Source of the DNA: Staphylococcus marylandisciuri
Lineage (GTDB): Bacteria > Bacillota > Bacilli > Staphylococcales > Staphylococcaceae
DNA length: 64,000 nt
Assembly (NCBI RefSeq): GCF_025519785.1
Contig: NZ_JAOPKZ010000001.1
Location: forward strand, 124,001-188,000
Reading direction: 5' to 3'
A program made the translations under genes and the position numbers. This document shows positions 19,943-29,700 of this stretch, one piece after another; position 1 is the first letter of the stretch; each line of letters opens with the position of its first letter. The notes below the pieces were generated by a model, which saw nothing but the letters and a program-made list of their open reading frames with translations, was not told where the DNA came from and did not search any database.

Positions 19943-19993
19943 GGGAGCGGGACAGAAATCTAATTTGAATAAAAAGATTTCTGTCCCGCTCCC
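19943..19993. repeat. Module A hairpin repeat
   Basis: A perfect-arm copy, GGGAGCGGGACAGAAATC with GATTTCTGTCCCGCTCCC, between the convergent gltS and fni genes, where it could serve as a bidirectional terminator. Confidence 0.85.
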
Positions 19994-20043
19994 TTAAACC
20001 GTTACTGTAAATAATGTAATGTTAAGACTTTCCACACATTTAT

Positions 20044-21087
20044 CTATTGAACGTTTAATTCGCGTTGTTTTATCCATGAAATCAAATCATGGTTAAATAC
20101 TTTCTGTGCTTTTACTACATCGTCTAAATTTTTAGCATTTAGCATCGTCATAATCTTCTTCAATTGCTTATGAAACGCGTTTACGTATTCAATCGTCGCC
20201 TCTACACCATGCTCTTCAACTTGATTTAAGAATGGGCGTGACATACCTACTGCTTTAGCGCCTAAAGCCAGCGATTTAACTACATCTAAGGGCGAGCGCA
20301 CACCTCCACTAGCGAAAATATTCATATCTGCTTGAAACCCTATACTTTCGAGCAGCGATTCTATAGTAGATTGACCCCATTGCGATAGATAACTCATGTC
20401 TTTCAAGTCCCGTCGTTCATTCTCTATATTGACAAAATTCGTACCTCCACGACCACTCACATCTACATATTTCACACCTATATCGTATAATTGATTGAGC
20501 GTTTCTTTACTCATACCAAATCCAACTTCTTTGACTATAACAGGCACATCGATAGTCTCTACAATGTCCTTAAGATTTGCTAACCAAGTTGAGAATGTAC
20601 GGTTCCCTTCAGGCATAACAAGCTCTTGCGGTGCATTAACATGTACTTGCAATGCATTAGCATCGAGCAGTTTAACGGCTTCTTGAGCTTTCTCTACAGG
20701 GACGTCTGCCCCTACATTACTGAAGATAATACCGTCAGGATTAACTTCGCGCACAATTTCAAATGACGGAGCCATATCTTGGTTACGCAATGCTGCATGT
20801 GTCGATCCCACTGCCATAGCTAGTCCTGTTGCTTCAGCTATTTGTGCTAACTTTTGATTAATTTGCTTTGTCCAATCACTTCCGCCCGTCATAGCGTTTA
20901 TGTAGAGAGGTGAACTTAGCGTAAAGTCGTCAAGTTCACATGTGAGATCTACCTCATTAACGTCGATAGAAGGGATGGAATGATGTACGAAGCGCATCTT
21001 ATCAAAGTCAGATTGTGGTAAATCTTGTTGCGCCATTGCAATTTCTACGTGTTCATTTTTTCGTTGTTCTCTCTTTTTATCGCTCAT
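20044..21087 (-). CDS. fni: Type 2 isopentenyl-diphosphate delta-isomerase
   Basis: This FMN- and NADPH-dependent enzyme interconverts isopentenyl and dimethylallyl diphosphate, feeding isoprenoids made by the staphylococcal mevalonate pathway. The 347-residue protein carries R-K-x-E-H near the N-terminus ([10 protein letters not shown]), [49 protein letters not shown] and [11 protein letters not shown], all typical of the TIM-barrel type 2 family. ATG 21087 follows a modest site (AAGTAGGAC). It stands alone; mevalonate genes are not adjacent. Confidence 0.97.
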   Translation of the reverse strand: MSDKKREQRKNEHVEIAMAQQDLPQSDFDKMRFVHHSIPSIDVNEVDLTCELDDFTLSSPLYINAMTGGSDWTKQINQKLAQIAEATGLAMAVGSTHAALRNQDMAPSFEIVREVNPDGIIFSNVGADVPVEKAQEAVKLLDANALQVHVNAPQELVMPEGNRTFSTWLANLKDIVETIDVPVIVKEVGFGMSKETLNQLYDIGVKYVDVSGRGGTNFVNIENERRDLKDMSYLSQWGQSTIESLLESIGFQADMNIFASGGVRSPLDVVKSLALGAKAVGMSRPFLNQVEEHGVEATIEYVNAFHKQLKKIMTMLNAKNLDDVVKAQKVFNHDLISWIKQRELNVQ

Positions 21088-21548
21088 TATTGTCCTACTT
21101 TCTTAAACATGATACAACATACTTTCTTTAAACGTATTTGTTAGTAATATAAATATTTATATTCAAGGATAGAAAAATTGACTTACTCTACAAGGATTTA
21201 TTTTTTCAGCAATACCCTACCAATTGCTAGATTGCCGACGCTTGTATTCCCACTTACTGTATCATCAATCGCAGTATGATTAAAGAGCAAGAAATTTATA
21301 TAGGTAGGTTAACAAAGCGGGCGAGTATCTTTTGTGTATCGGCTCATCTAATTAAACGTCGTCACGTTACGATAAACTTTGTAGCGCAAAGTGACTCTGT
21401 GGAATAGATGACTTTCTAAAGGTGGATTGAGCACGGTAATAATACATCATCAGCGGGAAAATTCGCTTGTTCGACTTTATTCTATCATGAAATTTCAAAT
21501 AGTATGTTATGATGTTAACACTATCATAATCGCAAACGAGGTGTTATC
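21088..21548. other. Gap with no recognised feature
   Basis: The divergent region between fni and the thioesterase gene. I see no module A repeat, riboswitch or convincing small ORF. Promoters of both genes must lie here. Confidence 0.5.
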
Positions 21549-22016
21549 GTGTCAGAGATTTTTACAGTATCACGTTCTGTCCCAAAGACGTATATTGATC
21601 ATAATCATCACATGCATGATGCTTACTATAATGTTGTCTTTAGTGAAGTTATCAATGAATTTAACTATAACCACGGACTGTCTTTAAAGGAGCGAGAACA
21701 ATACCAATACACTTTATTTACTGCTGAAGAACACACCGCTTATCTAGCTCAATTGAAAGAGAACGACCCATTTAAAGTATATGTGTACATCTATAACTAC
21801 GATGTTAAAAGAATCCATTTCGTTTTATTACTATACAAAGAAGATGGTACGTTAGCTGCTACAAATGAAACAATGATGCTAGGAATCAACACAGCTATCG
21901 AACGCACTGCTCCATTTCCTGAATCGTATTTGAAGGAACTTAAAGTTTATTATGCACAACAACCGCAAGTACAATGGCCTAAACAAATTGGAACATGCCT
22001 CGGCATCACGAAATAA
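21549..22016 (+). CDS. Hotdog-fold thioesterase-like protein
   Basis: A small cytosolic protein of 155 residues. The N-terminal block, with YIDHNHHMHDAYYNVVFSEVINEF, fits the hotdog fold of acyl-CoA thioesterases, where the D-x-N-x-H-x-N-like stretch holds the catalytic residues. Proteins of this type are often annotated as thioesterase-family or as C-terminal domains of carnitine dehydrogenases. The specific acyl group is unknown. The start is GTG 21549, about five bases after GAGGTG. An overlapping frame from 21427 is a shadow. Confidence 0.75.
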   Translation: MSEIFTVSRSVPKTYIDHNHHMHDAYYNVVFSEVINEFNYNHGLSLKEREQYQYTLFTAEEHTAYLAQLKENDPFKVYVYIYNYDVKRIHFVLLLYKEDGTLAATNETMMLGINTAIERTAPFPESYLKELKVYYAQQPQVQWPKQIGTCLGITK

Positions 22017-22049
22017 CGACCTGACTACAACGATTCAACGCACTCGGTA

Positions 22050-22946
22050 TCACTGGATTGTTTGGCAGATCTCCTTCAACACCCGATGAGATTCATGTAA
22101 AGGAAATAAAGGAAAGTCATGAATCATGCGATAGAACTGGTGAAAGTGAATTGTATTCTGATTTCGCTCATATAAATCGCCTAGCTTTACCATATCTGGA
22201 TAATACAATTCCTCAGTGCCACCGAACATGTAAGTGGGCGGTAGATGAGTCATATTCCCATAAATTGGAGAGACCCAAGGATCAGTCTGAGTTAAGTTGC
22301 CTGCCCATAATTGCAATACCTTCTGAATTCCTTCTTTATTATTTAGCAAATCCTTAACTTCAAGCTCAGAAGTTATTGCCGAGTTAGAGAAAGTCCCATC
22401 AAGTAATGGAGAGATTAAATATAATTGATTTGGAAGTGGTTGGCCTGCTGCGATAAGCTGTTGCACAAGGCTTAAGGCTAAACCACCTCCACTGCCATCT
22501 CCCATCACTATGATGTCTTCTGCACCAACTTCGCTTAACAGCTGCTGATACATGCTATGGAGTGCTTCATATGTATCTATTGCCGAGTAACTAGGTGCTT
22601 TAGGGTAGATCGGCATGACCACTTCGCATAAAGTATTCAAAGCTAGTTTATCGATCCAGCGCCAATGAAAGACTGACGGTTGTAGAATATTATATCCGCC
22701 GTGAATATATAATATCTTTGTAGTCAATTTGTGATGAAAGTTAGCTCTAAATACTTGCATATGACCATGCTGTTGCTTTTCTAAATTAGATTTAATATTC
22801 AACATTTCTGGTTGACGATGAGGTTTTAAATTCTTATAGTGCTGTTTATCTATAAATTTTTCAAATTCTTCATCATTTTTAAAATATAAAGAGCGATGTG
22901 GTAAAACGTATTTATTTATTATTTTACTAATGAACTTCTTTTTCAT
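22050..22946 (-). CDS. Alpha/beta hydrolase, HSL-like esterase family
   Basis: A 298-residue alpha/beta hydrolase. LYIHGGYN near residue 80 is the oxyanion HGG motif. VMGDGSGGGLAL near 150 is the nucleophile elbow, close to the GDSAGG of hormone-sensitive-lipase-type esterases. IHDFPLFP near the C-terminus supplies the catalytic histidine, and the aspartate is probably in FGGTEELYYPD. It likely hydrolyses short-chain esters; the physiological substrate is unknown. I start at ATG 22946 after GGTGAGGGAGC; the frame extends to 23036 but that leader lacks family character. Confidence 0.85.
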   Translation of the reverse strand: MKKKFISKIINKYVLPHRSLYFKNDEEFEKFIDKQHYKNLKPHRQPEMLNIKSNLEKQQHGHMQVFRANFHHKLTTKILYIHGGYNILQPSVFHWRWIDKLALNTLCEVVMPIYPKAPSYSAIDTYEALHSMYQQLLSEVGAEDIIVMGDGSGGGLALSLVQQLIAAGQPLPNQLYLISPLLDGTFSNSAITSELEVKDLLNNKEGIQKVLQLWAGNLTQTDPWVSPIYGNMTHLPPTYMFGGTEELYYPDMVKLGDLYERNQNTIHFHQFYRMIHDFPLFPLHESHRVLKEICQTIQ

Positions 22947-23175
22947 TGCTCCCTCACCTGTCCTATCATTATAAATCATACTAAAGCTATTTAGCGTCAC
23001 TTTCCCCCTAATGCTTCTAAGAAATAGTGTCATCATTAATTTAATTGCGCTATAATAGAAGCAAATGTTAGCTTCGATATGGCTATGTGGCAGTCATATT
23101 TATGATAAGTATAACAAACCGTAGATAGAAATCATCTTATACACATTATTAGCTATAAATTGAGAGGAGCTTAAA

Positions 23176-23832
23176 ATGGATAACCGTCAAGCATATCATC
23201 AAAATTTTGAACGCACACTATCTCAAGAGGAATTACATAGAGGGCATCGCATAGGTAAGAAACGCCGATCATGGGTAAGCCTTATCATTCACATTATCGT
23301 TCTCGTCCTAACAGCTATTTCAGGATATAGCATATTCAAGGAACCACTATTTAACTTACAATTCTTACATAAACCCGTAAACTTTGGTCAACTTTCCGAG
23401 TTTAAAGATAACTTACATAATATAAGTCAAATGGATGAGCTCAAAAACTTACCTATTAACTTGAATAATCTTGAGGAATTTCAAACAAATTTAAATCATT
23501 TAATTACTTTATTCTATGTATTCTTTGCTCTATGCGCAATAAGCTTGATTCTGACATTATTTACTATTGCTTTTAATCGTACTATATTGAAGATTCTTAA
23601 CTTTATACTCGTAGCAGCTATGCTTGTTATGACTTTTGGATTCTCTTATTTAGTGGACGATGTAGCTTCACAAATAGCTAAGAAATTTAGTTCAGCTTAC
23701 TTAAGTGTTAAACCAGATCAAATCCTAACACAGGCAGATGCTGTCCATAATGCACTCATACTATTAGGATGCAGCTTAGCTTTAATCTTTATCAGTTTCT
23801 TCTTCAGAAATAAACGTCGAAAAGTATTTTAA
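23176..23832 (+). CDS. Four-TM membrane protein of unknown function
   Basis: I do not recognise this gene. The 218-residue product has a hydrophilic N-terminus of about 35 residues ending in a basic patch (GKKRRSW). It then has one membrane segment (residues 36-56), a polar loop of about 50 residues with repeated NL/LNN motifs, and three further membrane segments near 108-130, 140-160 and 190-212. The C-terminus FFRNKRRKVF is positively charged. A good ribosome-binding site (GAGAGGAG) precedes ATG 23176. It is divergent from the esterase gene and ends at a strong terminator shared with the efflux pump. Confidence 0.75.
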   Translation: MDNRQAYHQNFERTLSQEELHRGHRIGKKRRSWVSLIIHIIVLVLTAISGYSIFKEPLFNLQFLHKPVNFGQLSEFKDNLHNISQMDELKNLPINLNNLEEFQTNLNHLITLFYVFFALCAISLILTLFTIAFNRTILKILNFILVAAMLVMTFGFSYLVDDVASQIAKKFSSAYLSVKPDQILTQADAVHNALILLGCSLALIFISFFFRNKRRKVF

Positions 23833-23893
23833 TATTTAAATAATATGAGCCATGAAACATATTAATTATATAGTCTACACCTTACTTAAAAAA

Positions 23894-23933
23894 ACACCTC
23901 AAAAGCATGGAACCAAATCCACTTTTGAGGTGT
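23894..23933. terminator. Bidirectional intrinsic terminator
   Basis: ACACCTCAAAAG (23894-23905) pairs perfectly with CTTTTGAGGTGT (23922-23933). A-runs precede and T-runs follow, so it works on both strands for the convergent membrane-protein and efflux genes. Confidence 0.9.
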
Positions 23934-23977
23934 ACTTTTTTATTAATATTCAATTCAATAATGTGAGAGGTAGAACT

Positions 23978-25888
23978 TTAATTCTCCTTAGAAACATAGT
24001 GATCTTTACCTTTTAAGAATAAGCTTAGAATAAAGGCGATTAAACTAATAATTGTTGCCACTATAAATGCACTATTTACACCATTAATAGATGCGAGTTG
24101 TTGAACAAACTGAAGAATTTGTTGCGTGCCCATATCTTTATCGCCCATCTGAGTTGCTAACTGTTGTAACGTATCTTTGATATACGGGTTAGTCTTATCT
24201 AAATCTTGACTATATGAAGCAATATGTTGAGTCGTTTGCGTAGACATTACTGTCACGAGTAATGCCGTTCCGATAGACCCAGCAAGTTGACGCAAAGTAT
24301 TTGATAGAGCGTTACCGTGCGGGATAAGACGTTGTGGTAAAGCATTGATACTAGCAGTCATAATCGGCATCATGATGAAACTCATACCAAAGGAACGAAT
24401 GATATAGATTAACATGATATGACCATAAGTTGTATTCATGTTAAGTTTCGTTAGTTCCCATGTTGCATACGTCATGATACCTGTACCGATAATAGCTAAA
24501 GGCTTTATACCAATTGTATCGAGTAGTTTACCAGCAATCGGTCCCATCACTCCCATGATAAGTGCACCTGGAAGTAAGAGTAAACCGGATTGAACAGGTG
24601 TGAAATCTCTTAAGTTCTGTAGGTAAAGTGGTAAGAGAATCATTCCGCCAAATAAGCTCATCATAACGATCATGTTGATTACAGTAGGAAGTGTGAAACC
24701 GGAGTATTTAAGAACTTCCATATTTAACATTGGTACGCGCATCGTAATTTCTCTAATGAAGAACGCAATAATAAAGATAACACCAATAACAAGGGAAATA
24801 ACTACTTGAGGCGAACTCCAAGTATTATTGCCCGCTTCACTGAAGCCATACAATAGTGCTCCAAAGCCAATAGTACTGAAGATGATACCAAGGATATCTG
24901 CTTTAGGATTAGTCGTTTGTTGATACACTTTAAACCATAAAAATGCTATTCCTAAAGAGATCAATCCTATAATGAACATACCGTAGAACATCACGTTCCA
25001 ATGATAATTTTCCACAATATAACCCGATAAAGTTGGACCTATGGCAGGTGCTACGATCATAGCGATACCTAGGACACCCATAGCAGCACCGCGTTTATGA
25101 GGTGGGAAAATTGTCATAAAGACGTTCGTACCTAATGGCATGAGCACACCAGCACCTATAGCTTGGAAGACACGTCCAACCATCATAATCGTAAATGAGC
25201 CGGATAATCCACAGATAAGTGATCCTAAAGTAAAGAGTGACATGGCTATGAGGAATAGCTTGCGATAGGAATATTTATTGAATAAGAACGCACTGACAGG
25301 GATCAATATACCGTTAACTAACATAAAGCCTGTCATGAGCCATTGTCCTGTATTAGCTGAAATATTAAAATCAGTATTTATCTTCGGTAGTGCTACGTTG
25401 AGTAACGTTTGGTTAAGAATAGCAATGAACATACCGAAGACCATAGCCACAAGGACTTTACCTTGTGAAGCACCTTTACCAAACATAAACGAATTATTTT
25501 TTTCTTTTAATTTCTCATTAACGATGGCTTCTTCTGAATTTGGATTGATCGCTTCGTGATTATCATCTTCAGAAGAAGACGTGTCATTTAAGTCTTTATC
25601 TGTCTTTTCGTCAGTAGACTTGTCTTCAGTGTAATTAGAAGATCTGTGCTCCTCAGTGTCTGTTTCGACTGATGATGATTGACGATCCTCTTCGTCAGAT
25701 GAGCGCGTTGATTCATCATCTCTTATACTAAATTTAGATTGATATGATTCCTCAGAAGAACCAGTTTGATGCTTAGATTGTTCCAGTTGCTGCTTCTGCT
25801 TACTTTTCTTTTTAACTACTATTAGGTTAATGAGAGCAAGCAGAATGACCGCGATAACAACATATATAATAATGAAGGCCGTAGTCAT
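23978..25888 (-). CDS. DHA2 (EmrB/QacA) multidrug MFS transporter with acidic N-terminal extension
   Basis: A proton-driven drug exporter of the major facilitator superfamily, 636 residues. The transporter proper begins near residue 143 (VLVAMVFGMFIAILNQTLLNVALP, the DHA2 motif region) and has 14 membrane segments; GRVFQAIGAGVLMPLGTNV and GPTLSGYIVENYHWNVMF are typical. It is preceded by an extra membrane segment (residues 4-24) and an acidic, Ser/Glu/Asp-rich stretch of about 110 residues. ATG 25888 follows AAGGGGG. It lies 12 bp downstream of the EmrA-like gene, so the two form a pump operon controlled by the divergent TetR gene. Substrates are not deducible. Confidence 0.9.
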   Translation of the reverse strand: MTTAFIIIYVVIAVILLALINLIVVKKKSKQKQQLEQSKHQTGSSEESYQSKFSIRDDESTRSSDEEDRQSSSVETDTEEHRSSNYTEDKSTDEKTDKDLNDTSSSEDDNHEAINPNSEEAIVNEKLKEKNNSFMFGKGASQGKVLVAMVFGMFIAILNQTLLNVALPKINTDFNISANTGQWLMTGFMLVNGILIPVSAFLFNKYSYRKLFLIAMSLFTLGSLICGLSGSFTIMMVGRVFQAIGAGVLMPLGTNVFMTIFPPHKRGAAMGVLGIAMIVAPAIGPTLSGYIVENYHWNVMFYGMFIIGLISLGIAFLWFKVYQQTTNPKADILGIIFSTIGFGALLYGFSEAGNNTWSSPQVVISLVIGVIFIIAFFIREITMRVPMLNMEVLKYSGFTLPTVINMIVMMSLFGGMILLPLYLQNLRDFTPVQSGLLLLPGALIMGVMGPIAGKLLDTIGIKPLAIIGTGIMTYATWELTKLNMNTTYGHIMLIYIIRSFGMSFIMMPIMTASINALPQRLIPHGNALSNTLRQLAGSIGTALLVTVMSTQTTQHIASYSQDLDKTNPYIKDTLQQLATQMGDKDMGTQQILQFVQQLASINGVNSAFIVATIISLIAFILSLFLKGKDHYVSKEN

Positions 25889-25900
25889 ACAAAGACCCCC

Positions 25901-26548
25901 TTAATTTTTATGGATTTTAACTTCTGCGTTCATTCCTGGAACAATGTTACTAGATGGTTTAGAATCTAATTTAATCTTAACTGGTACAACTTGAGATACT
26001 TTAGTGTAGTTGCCATCACTATTTGATGAAGGCATCATAGAGAAGCTTGAAGCTGTCGCTTTACCTACTTGATCTACTTTACCTTTCACATTAGCTTTCT
26101 CACCATCAATAGAAACATCTACATCTTTACCTTCTTCTACATCTTTAATATCTTTTTCGTCTACGTTGGCTGTTACATATAAATCATCTAAATTATAAGC
26201 ATATGCGATAGGTGAACCAGCTTGAGCCATTGCACCTTTCATTGAATCAGTCTTCACTATTGTGCCGTCTTGAGGCATTTTGATATCCACGTTGTGAGAC
26301 TGGCCGTTGTCACCTTTAGCAGCAATTGATGCTACTTTATCGCCTTTTTTGAGATTATCATTCTCTTTTGCATCAAATGATTTAATTTCACCAGAAGCTG
26401 GCGCTGCTATTTTAATTTGTTGACCATCAACTTTGGCATTGTCAGTACTTACGTAGCTCGTTGCTTGATGGTAGAAGTGGAAACCGACGATACCAATAAT
26501 GACAAGCACTACGATAGTAATGACATTGATTAATACCAATTTCTTCAT
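25901..26548 (-). CDS. HlyD/EmrA-type membrane-fusion adaptor
   Basis: A 215-residue periplasmic-adaptor-like subunit. One N-terminal membrane anchor (residues 4-25) is followed by YVSTDNAKVDGQQIKIAAPASGEI, the biotinyl-lipoyl domain start typical of EmrA/HlyD, then KKGDKVASI and a beta-barrel part ending VPGMNAEVKIHKN. The long coiled-coil hairpin of Gram-negative EmrA is missing, as expected for a cell without an outer membrane. It is the first gene of the pump operon; ATG 26548 follows TAGGAGGAAG. Confidence 0.9.
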   Translation of the reverse strand: MKKLVLINVITIVVLVIIGIVGFHFYHQATSYVSTDNAKVDGQQIKIAAPASGEIKSFDAKENDNLKKGDKVASIAAKGDNGQSHNVDIKMPQDGTIVKTDSMKGAMAQAGSPIAYAYNLDDLYVTANVDEKDIKDVEEGKDVDVSIDGEKANVKGKVDQVGKATASSFSMMPSSNSDGNYTKVSQVVPVKIKLDSKPSSNIVPGMNAEVKIHKN

Positions 26549-26616
26549 ATTACTTCCTCCTATTTGCTTTTAAAATTCACATTGTATATTATAGATAGAT
26601 GTATATCGAAAAAACA

Positions 26617-26641
26617 CCGACAACTTATCTAAATGTGTCGG
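26617..26641. promoter_or_regulatory. Inverted repeat in the divergent pump/TetR promoter
   Basis: CCGACA (26617-26622) and TGTCGG (26636-26641) are perfect 6-bp arms with 13 bases between them, 37 bp before the TetR start and about 70 bp before the adaptor start. This is a plausible operator for the TetR-family product. GC-rich arms in otherwise AT-rich DNA make it stand out. Confidence 0.5.
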
Positions 26642-26677
26642 ATTTTAATAAAGTCATGTCTATATATAGGTGATAAT

Positions 26678-27229
26678 GTGAAACAAAAAGCAAAAGAAAA
26701 AATTATACATCATACAGTATTACTTCTTGAAGAATATCCTTTTGAAAATATTACAACTAAAATGATATGTGCTTATAGCGGAGTTAATCGTTCCACTTTT
26801 TACGATTACTTTTTTGATAAATATGATCTATTACACTCTATACAAAGTTATCATCTAGATAAGTATAAAAAATTACTAAATGCCCTCTATGGGGCTGTAG
26901 CTGAAACAAAGACAAACAAAACTTGCATCTTCAAATTTTTTAATATATTACTCCGTTACATTCGACGCAATTTTAAGTTCTTTCATGCTATTCTTATCAA
27001 ATTCCCTAATCGCTCATTATTTCAAGAGTACATCGCTGTAACACGTGAAACTTATAATCTAATATTAGAAAATTATTCAAACAGTGTTGTTAATAAAAAG
27101 TATTTCGTGACTTATTCTTTAGGTGGACAAATGGGGATTATCTATTTTTGGATAAGAGAGAATTGTATTGAGCCACCTGAGCAATTAGCTCAAATACTCC
27201 TAGCGAATACATTAAAGCTACAACACTAA
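26678..27229 (+). CDS. TetR/AcrR-family regulator of the EmrAB-type pump
   Basis: A 183-residue repressor-type protein. The helix-turn-helix is at residues 20-50: FENITTKMICAYSGVNRSTFYDYF, then DKYDLLHSI. The remaining helices form the ligand domain, and a C-terminal GGQMGIIYFWIRE segment is similar to DUF-type TetR effectors. GTG 26678 is preferred (AGGTGATAAT upstream); the frame extends to 26633 without a ribosome-binding site. Divergence from the pump operon implies it represses the pump and itself. Confidence 0.88.
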   Translation: MKQKAKEKIIHHTVLLLEEYPFENITTKMICAYSGVNRSTFYDYFFDKYDLLHSIQSYHLDKYKKLLNALYGAVAETKTNKTCIFKFFNILLRYIRRNFKFFHAILIKFPNRSLFQEYIAVTRETYNLILENYSNSVVNKKYFVTYSLGGQMGIIYFWIRENCIEPPEQLAQILLANTLKLQH

Positions 27230-27267
27230 ATCTTTTATTCACGGTATAACTACAACCTATATGAATA

Positions 27268-27316
27268 GAGCGGGACAGAAATCTAATTTGAATAAAAAGA
27301 TTTCTGTCCCGCTCCC
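27268..27316. repeat. Module A hairpin repeat
   Basis: GAGCGGGACAGAAATC paired with GATTTCTGTCCCGCTC, between the convergent TetR and iron-lipoprotein genes. Confidence 0.85.
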
Positions 27317-27355
27317 GTCTCAGTAATCCGCTCTATTTAATTTATATTTACAATG

Positions 27356-28288
27356 TTAATGGTTTAACATTTTATCTTTTAATTCATCTACCATTTGTTT
27401 GGCTGAAAGCACTCCGCCTGAAGTATTCCACACGTCATCATTCACTTTAAACACATGTCCTTCTTTAGAAGCTTTGAGTTTCTTAAATTGTGGCGCTTCG
27501 ATCCATTCTTTTTCTAATTGAGAAACCTCTTTCTTTCCATCTTGATAAGTAAAGTAGAATAGATAGTCGCCATCCATTGCTTTAATTCTTTCTTTCGTTA
27601 AGCCTTTTTCTACAAAGTCATCTTTGTCTTGACCCTCAGGGCGCTTAATACCAAGTTGCTTTAAGATTTGTCCGCTGAATGTTCTTTGGTGATATATACG
27701 TACATCGCCTGGCATGAAACGCACCATCGAAACAGTTTGGTTCTTCTTATCGCCTAATTCTTTGCTAGCCTTTTTAACATGATTATCGTAATCTTTTAGT
27801 ACTTCGTTTCCTTTCTCCTCTTTATTAATTGCTTTAGCATAGAGTTTAAAGTTCTCTTTCCAATCTCCACGTAACTCTTTAGAATAAACGGTTGGAGCGA
27901 TTTTAGATAATTTCTTATATTGTGCTTCATGTCTAAATTTATTGCCGATGATAAGATCTGGTTTCAATTTAGAGATTTTCTCTAAATTGACATTAAGTTC
28001 ATCTCCGACTGGTTTAATTCCTTCAAACTTATCTTTCAAATGAGGATACCAAGGGTCACCATTTGAAGAGTTAACAGCACCTACAGGTTTAACCCCCATA
28101 GCTACTAATGCCTCAGTTCCTTCATGTGTTAAGACGACAATTCGCTTAGGATGAGTAGGCACTTTAGTCATCCCCATCGCGTGTTTCACTTCATGCTTGT
28201 TGCTGTCACTAGCTTTATCTTTTCTATGTGAACCACAAGCCGAAAGTAATAACACCAATACAATGACAATCGGTAATATTTTTTTCAT
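27356..28288 (-). CDS. Iron-siderophore ABC transporter substrate-binding lipoprotein
   Basis: A membrane-anchored receptor of the FecB/FhuD class (class III solute-binding proteins), 310 residues. The signal peptide ends in LLLSACGSH, so Cys18 is the lipidated residue. The mature part has RIVVLTHEGTEALVAMGVKPVG and ISKLKPDLIIGNKF, typical of siderophore-binding lobes joined by a long helix. A Fur-type box lies 35 bp upstream (28323-28337). No permease or ATPase gene is adjacent, so it must use a transporter encoded elsewhere. Ligand unknown. RBS GAGGGAAGG precedes ATG 28288. Confidence 0.9.
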   Translation of the reverse strand: MKKILPIVIVLVLLLSACGSHRKDKASDSNKHEVKHAMGMTKVPTHPKRIVVLTHEGTEALVAMGVKPVGAVNSSNGDPWYPHLKDKFEGIKPVGDELNVNLEKISKLKPDLIIGNKFRHEAQYKKLSKIAPTVYSKELRGDWKENFKLYAKAINKEEKGNEVLKDYDNHVKKASKELGDKKNQTVSMVRFMPGDVRIYHQRTFSGQILKQLGIKRPEGQDKDDFVEKGLTKERIKAMDGDYLFYFTYQDGKKEVSQLEKEWIEAPQFKKLKASKEGHVFKVNDDVWNTSGGVLSAKQMVDELKDKMLNH

Positions 28289-28322
28289 AACCTTCCCTCT
28301 TTCTGCTCAAGCGCACTTTAAT

Positions 28323-28337
28323 TGATACTCATTCTCA
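28323..28337 (-). promoter_or_regulatory. Fur box upstream of iron lipoprotein gene
   Basis: TGATACTCATTCTCA matches 13 of 15 positions of TGATAATCATTATCA, about 35 bp before the lipoprotein start. Iron-dependent repression by Fur is expected. Confidence 0.75.
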
Positions 28338-28408
28338 ATTATATCCGAGGGACTTCTATTGTCAACCAATATTTTTAAAATTTTAACAATAACTAACTGA
28401 ATATTAAA

Positions 28409-29611
28409 TTATTCTTTGCTACTGTTAAAAGTCTTATTGTAGATAAAGAGTAAGATCAGCAAAATTATACCGGTAATGATAATGATGAGAACATAGGGTT
28501 CAATATGCGTATCTCCACGTATCCCAACAAGTGGCGTCACTATACCACCAAATAAATATTGCACTAAACCAATAAGGCTTGATGCACTACCTCGCCCCTT
28601 GGTCGTTTCTGACATAGCAATGGAAAATGATAGAGTCGCAATGGCAGGTACTGGGGATACCAGTATCGCAAAACTCATTATGAGTAACAGAACGTGCCAA
28701 TGTAAGAGGAGAATCAAACTCACACAGAGAATGCCAATCATCTGCATACTTATCATTAACCTTAAAAGCGTAGACTCACTATACGATTCAACCATCTTCT
28801 GAGTAACTTGACTCATACCAATTAATGTTAAACCGACAAATGCAAAGGCTAAACTAAACTGAAAAGCAGATAAATGATATATTTCTTGGGTAATGAATGA
28901 CGATGCTGAAATATAGCTAAATAGTATTACAAAAGCAAATCCTTGTATCAGCATTGGAATGAGAAATTGAGGTTTAATAAGTAAAGATTTAAAGTTTCTA
29001 AAGATGGAGCCGAGTGCAAGAACTTCTCTTTGATTAGATGATAAAGTTTCTTCTATCTTAACTAAACTTCCTACAAATAAGCTTAAACCAAAGACAGTGA
29101 GAACGATAAACACCATCTGCCAATGTGAGATCGTAATGATAATGCCTCCTATGGCAGGTGCTATTACTGGAGCAATCCCATTTACCAACATTAACATTGC
29201 CATAAATTGAGTGAGCGCTTTACCTTGGTACATATCACTAGCTATTGATCTTGACAGTACGGCTCCTGCTCCCCCACAAAAGCCTTGAATAAATCTGAGA
29301 ATGATCATCACCCAAATATGTGGAGCAAATATAATTCCTATACTCGCGATTGTAAACATTAACATAGCTATAAGTAACGGTTTAACACGTCCATATGTAT
29401 CTGATAAAGGCCCTGTAAATAAATTGCCAACCGCAAGACCAACCATGAAGAGCCCCAAAGTAAGCTGTGTATGACTTGTCGTTGTATCAAAGTCACGTTT
29501 GACTTCAGGTAACCCTGGTAGAAACATATCAATCGACATAGCTCCTATAGCTGTAAGCGCCCCTAATATAATGATAGAAACAAGGCGAATAGATTGTGTT
29601 TGATTTTCCAT
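28409..29611 (-). CDS. tcaB: TcaB, Bcr/CflA-family MFS transporter
   Basis: A 12-helix drug/H+ antiporter of the Bcr/CflA subfamily, 400 residues. MSIDMFLPGLPEVKRDF in the first loop is the subfamily signature; GPLSDTYGRVKPLL is MFS motif A and LRFIQGFCGGAGAVLSRSIASDM is motif B/C. It lies directly downstream of tcaA, as in S. aureus, where the tca locus affects teicoplanin and methicillin susceptibility. I start at ATG 29611, preceded by AAAGGAG; the frame continues to 29677 without support. A terminator separates it from tcaA, so it may have its own promoter. Confidence 0.88.
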   Translation of the reverse strand: MENQTQSIRLVSIIILGALTAIGAMSIDMFLPGLPEVKRDFDTTTSHTQLTLGLFMVGLAVGNLFTGPLSDTYGRVKPLLIAMLMFTIASIGIIFAPHIWVMIILRFIQGFCGGAGAVLSRSIASDMYQGKALTQFMAMLMLVNGIAPVIAPAIGGIIITISHWQMVFIVLTVFGLSLFVGSLVKIEETLSSNQREVLALGSIFRNFKSLLIKPQFLIPMLIQGFAFVILFSYISASSFITQEIYHLSAFQFSLAFAFVGLTLIGMSQVTQKMVESYSESTLLRLMISMQMIGILCVSLILLLHWHVLLLIMSFAILVSPVPAIATLSFSIAMSETTKGRGSASSLIGLVQYLFGGIVTPLVGIRGDTHIEPYVLIIIITGIILLILLFIYNKTFNSSKE

Positions 29612-29700
29612 ATGAACTCCTTTCCACAGTGAAATATTTATTTTAATGCTACCTAAGTAGCGCTGAAACATCAACATTAAGTATGAGTTGATACTAAAAA

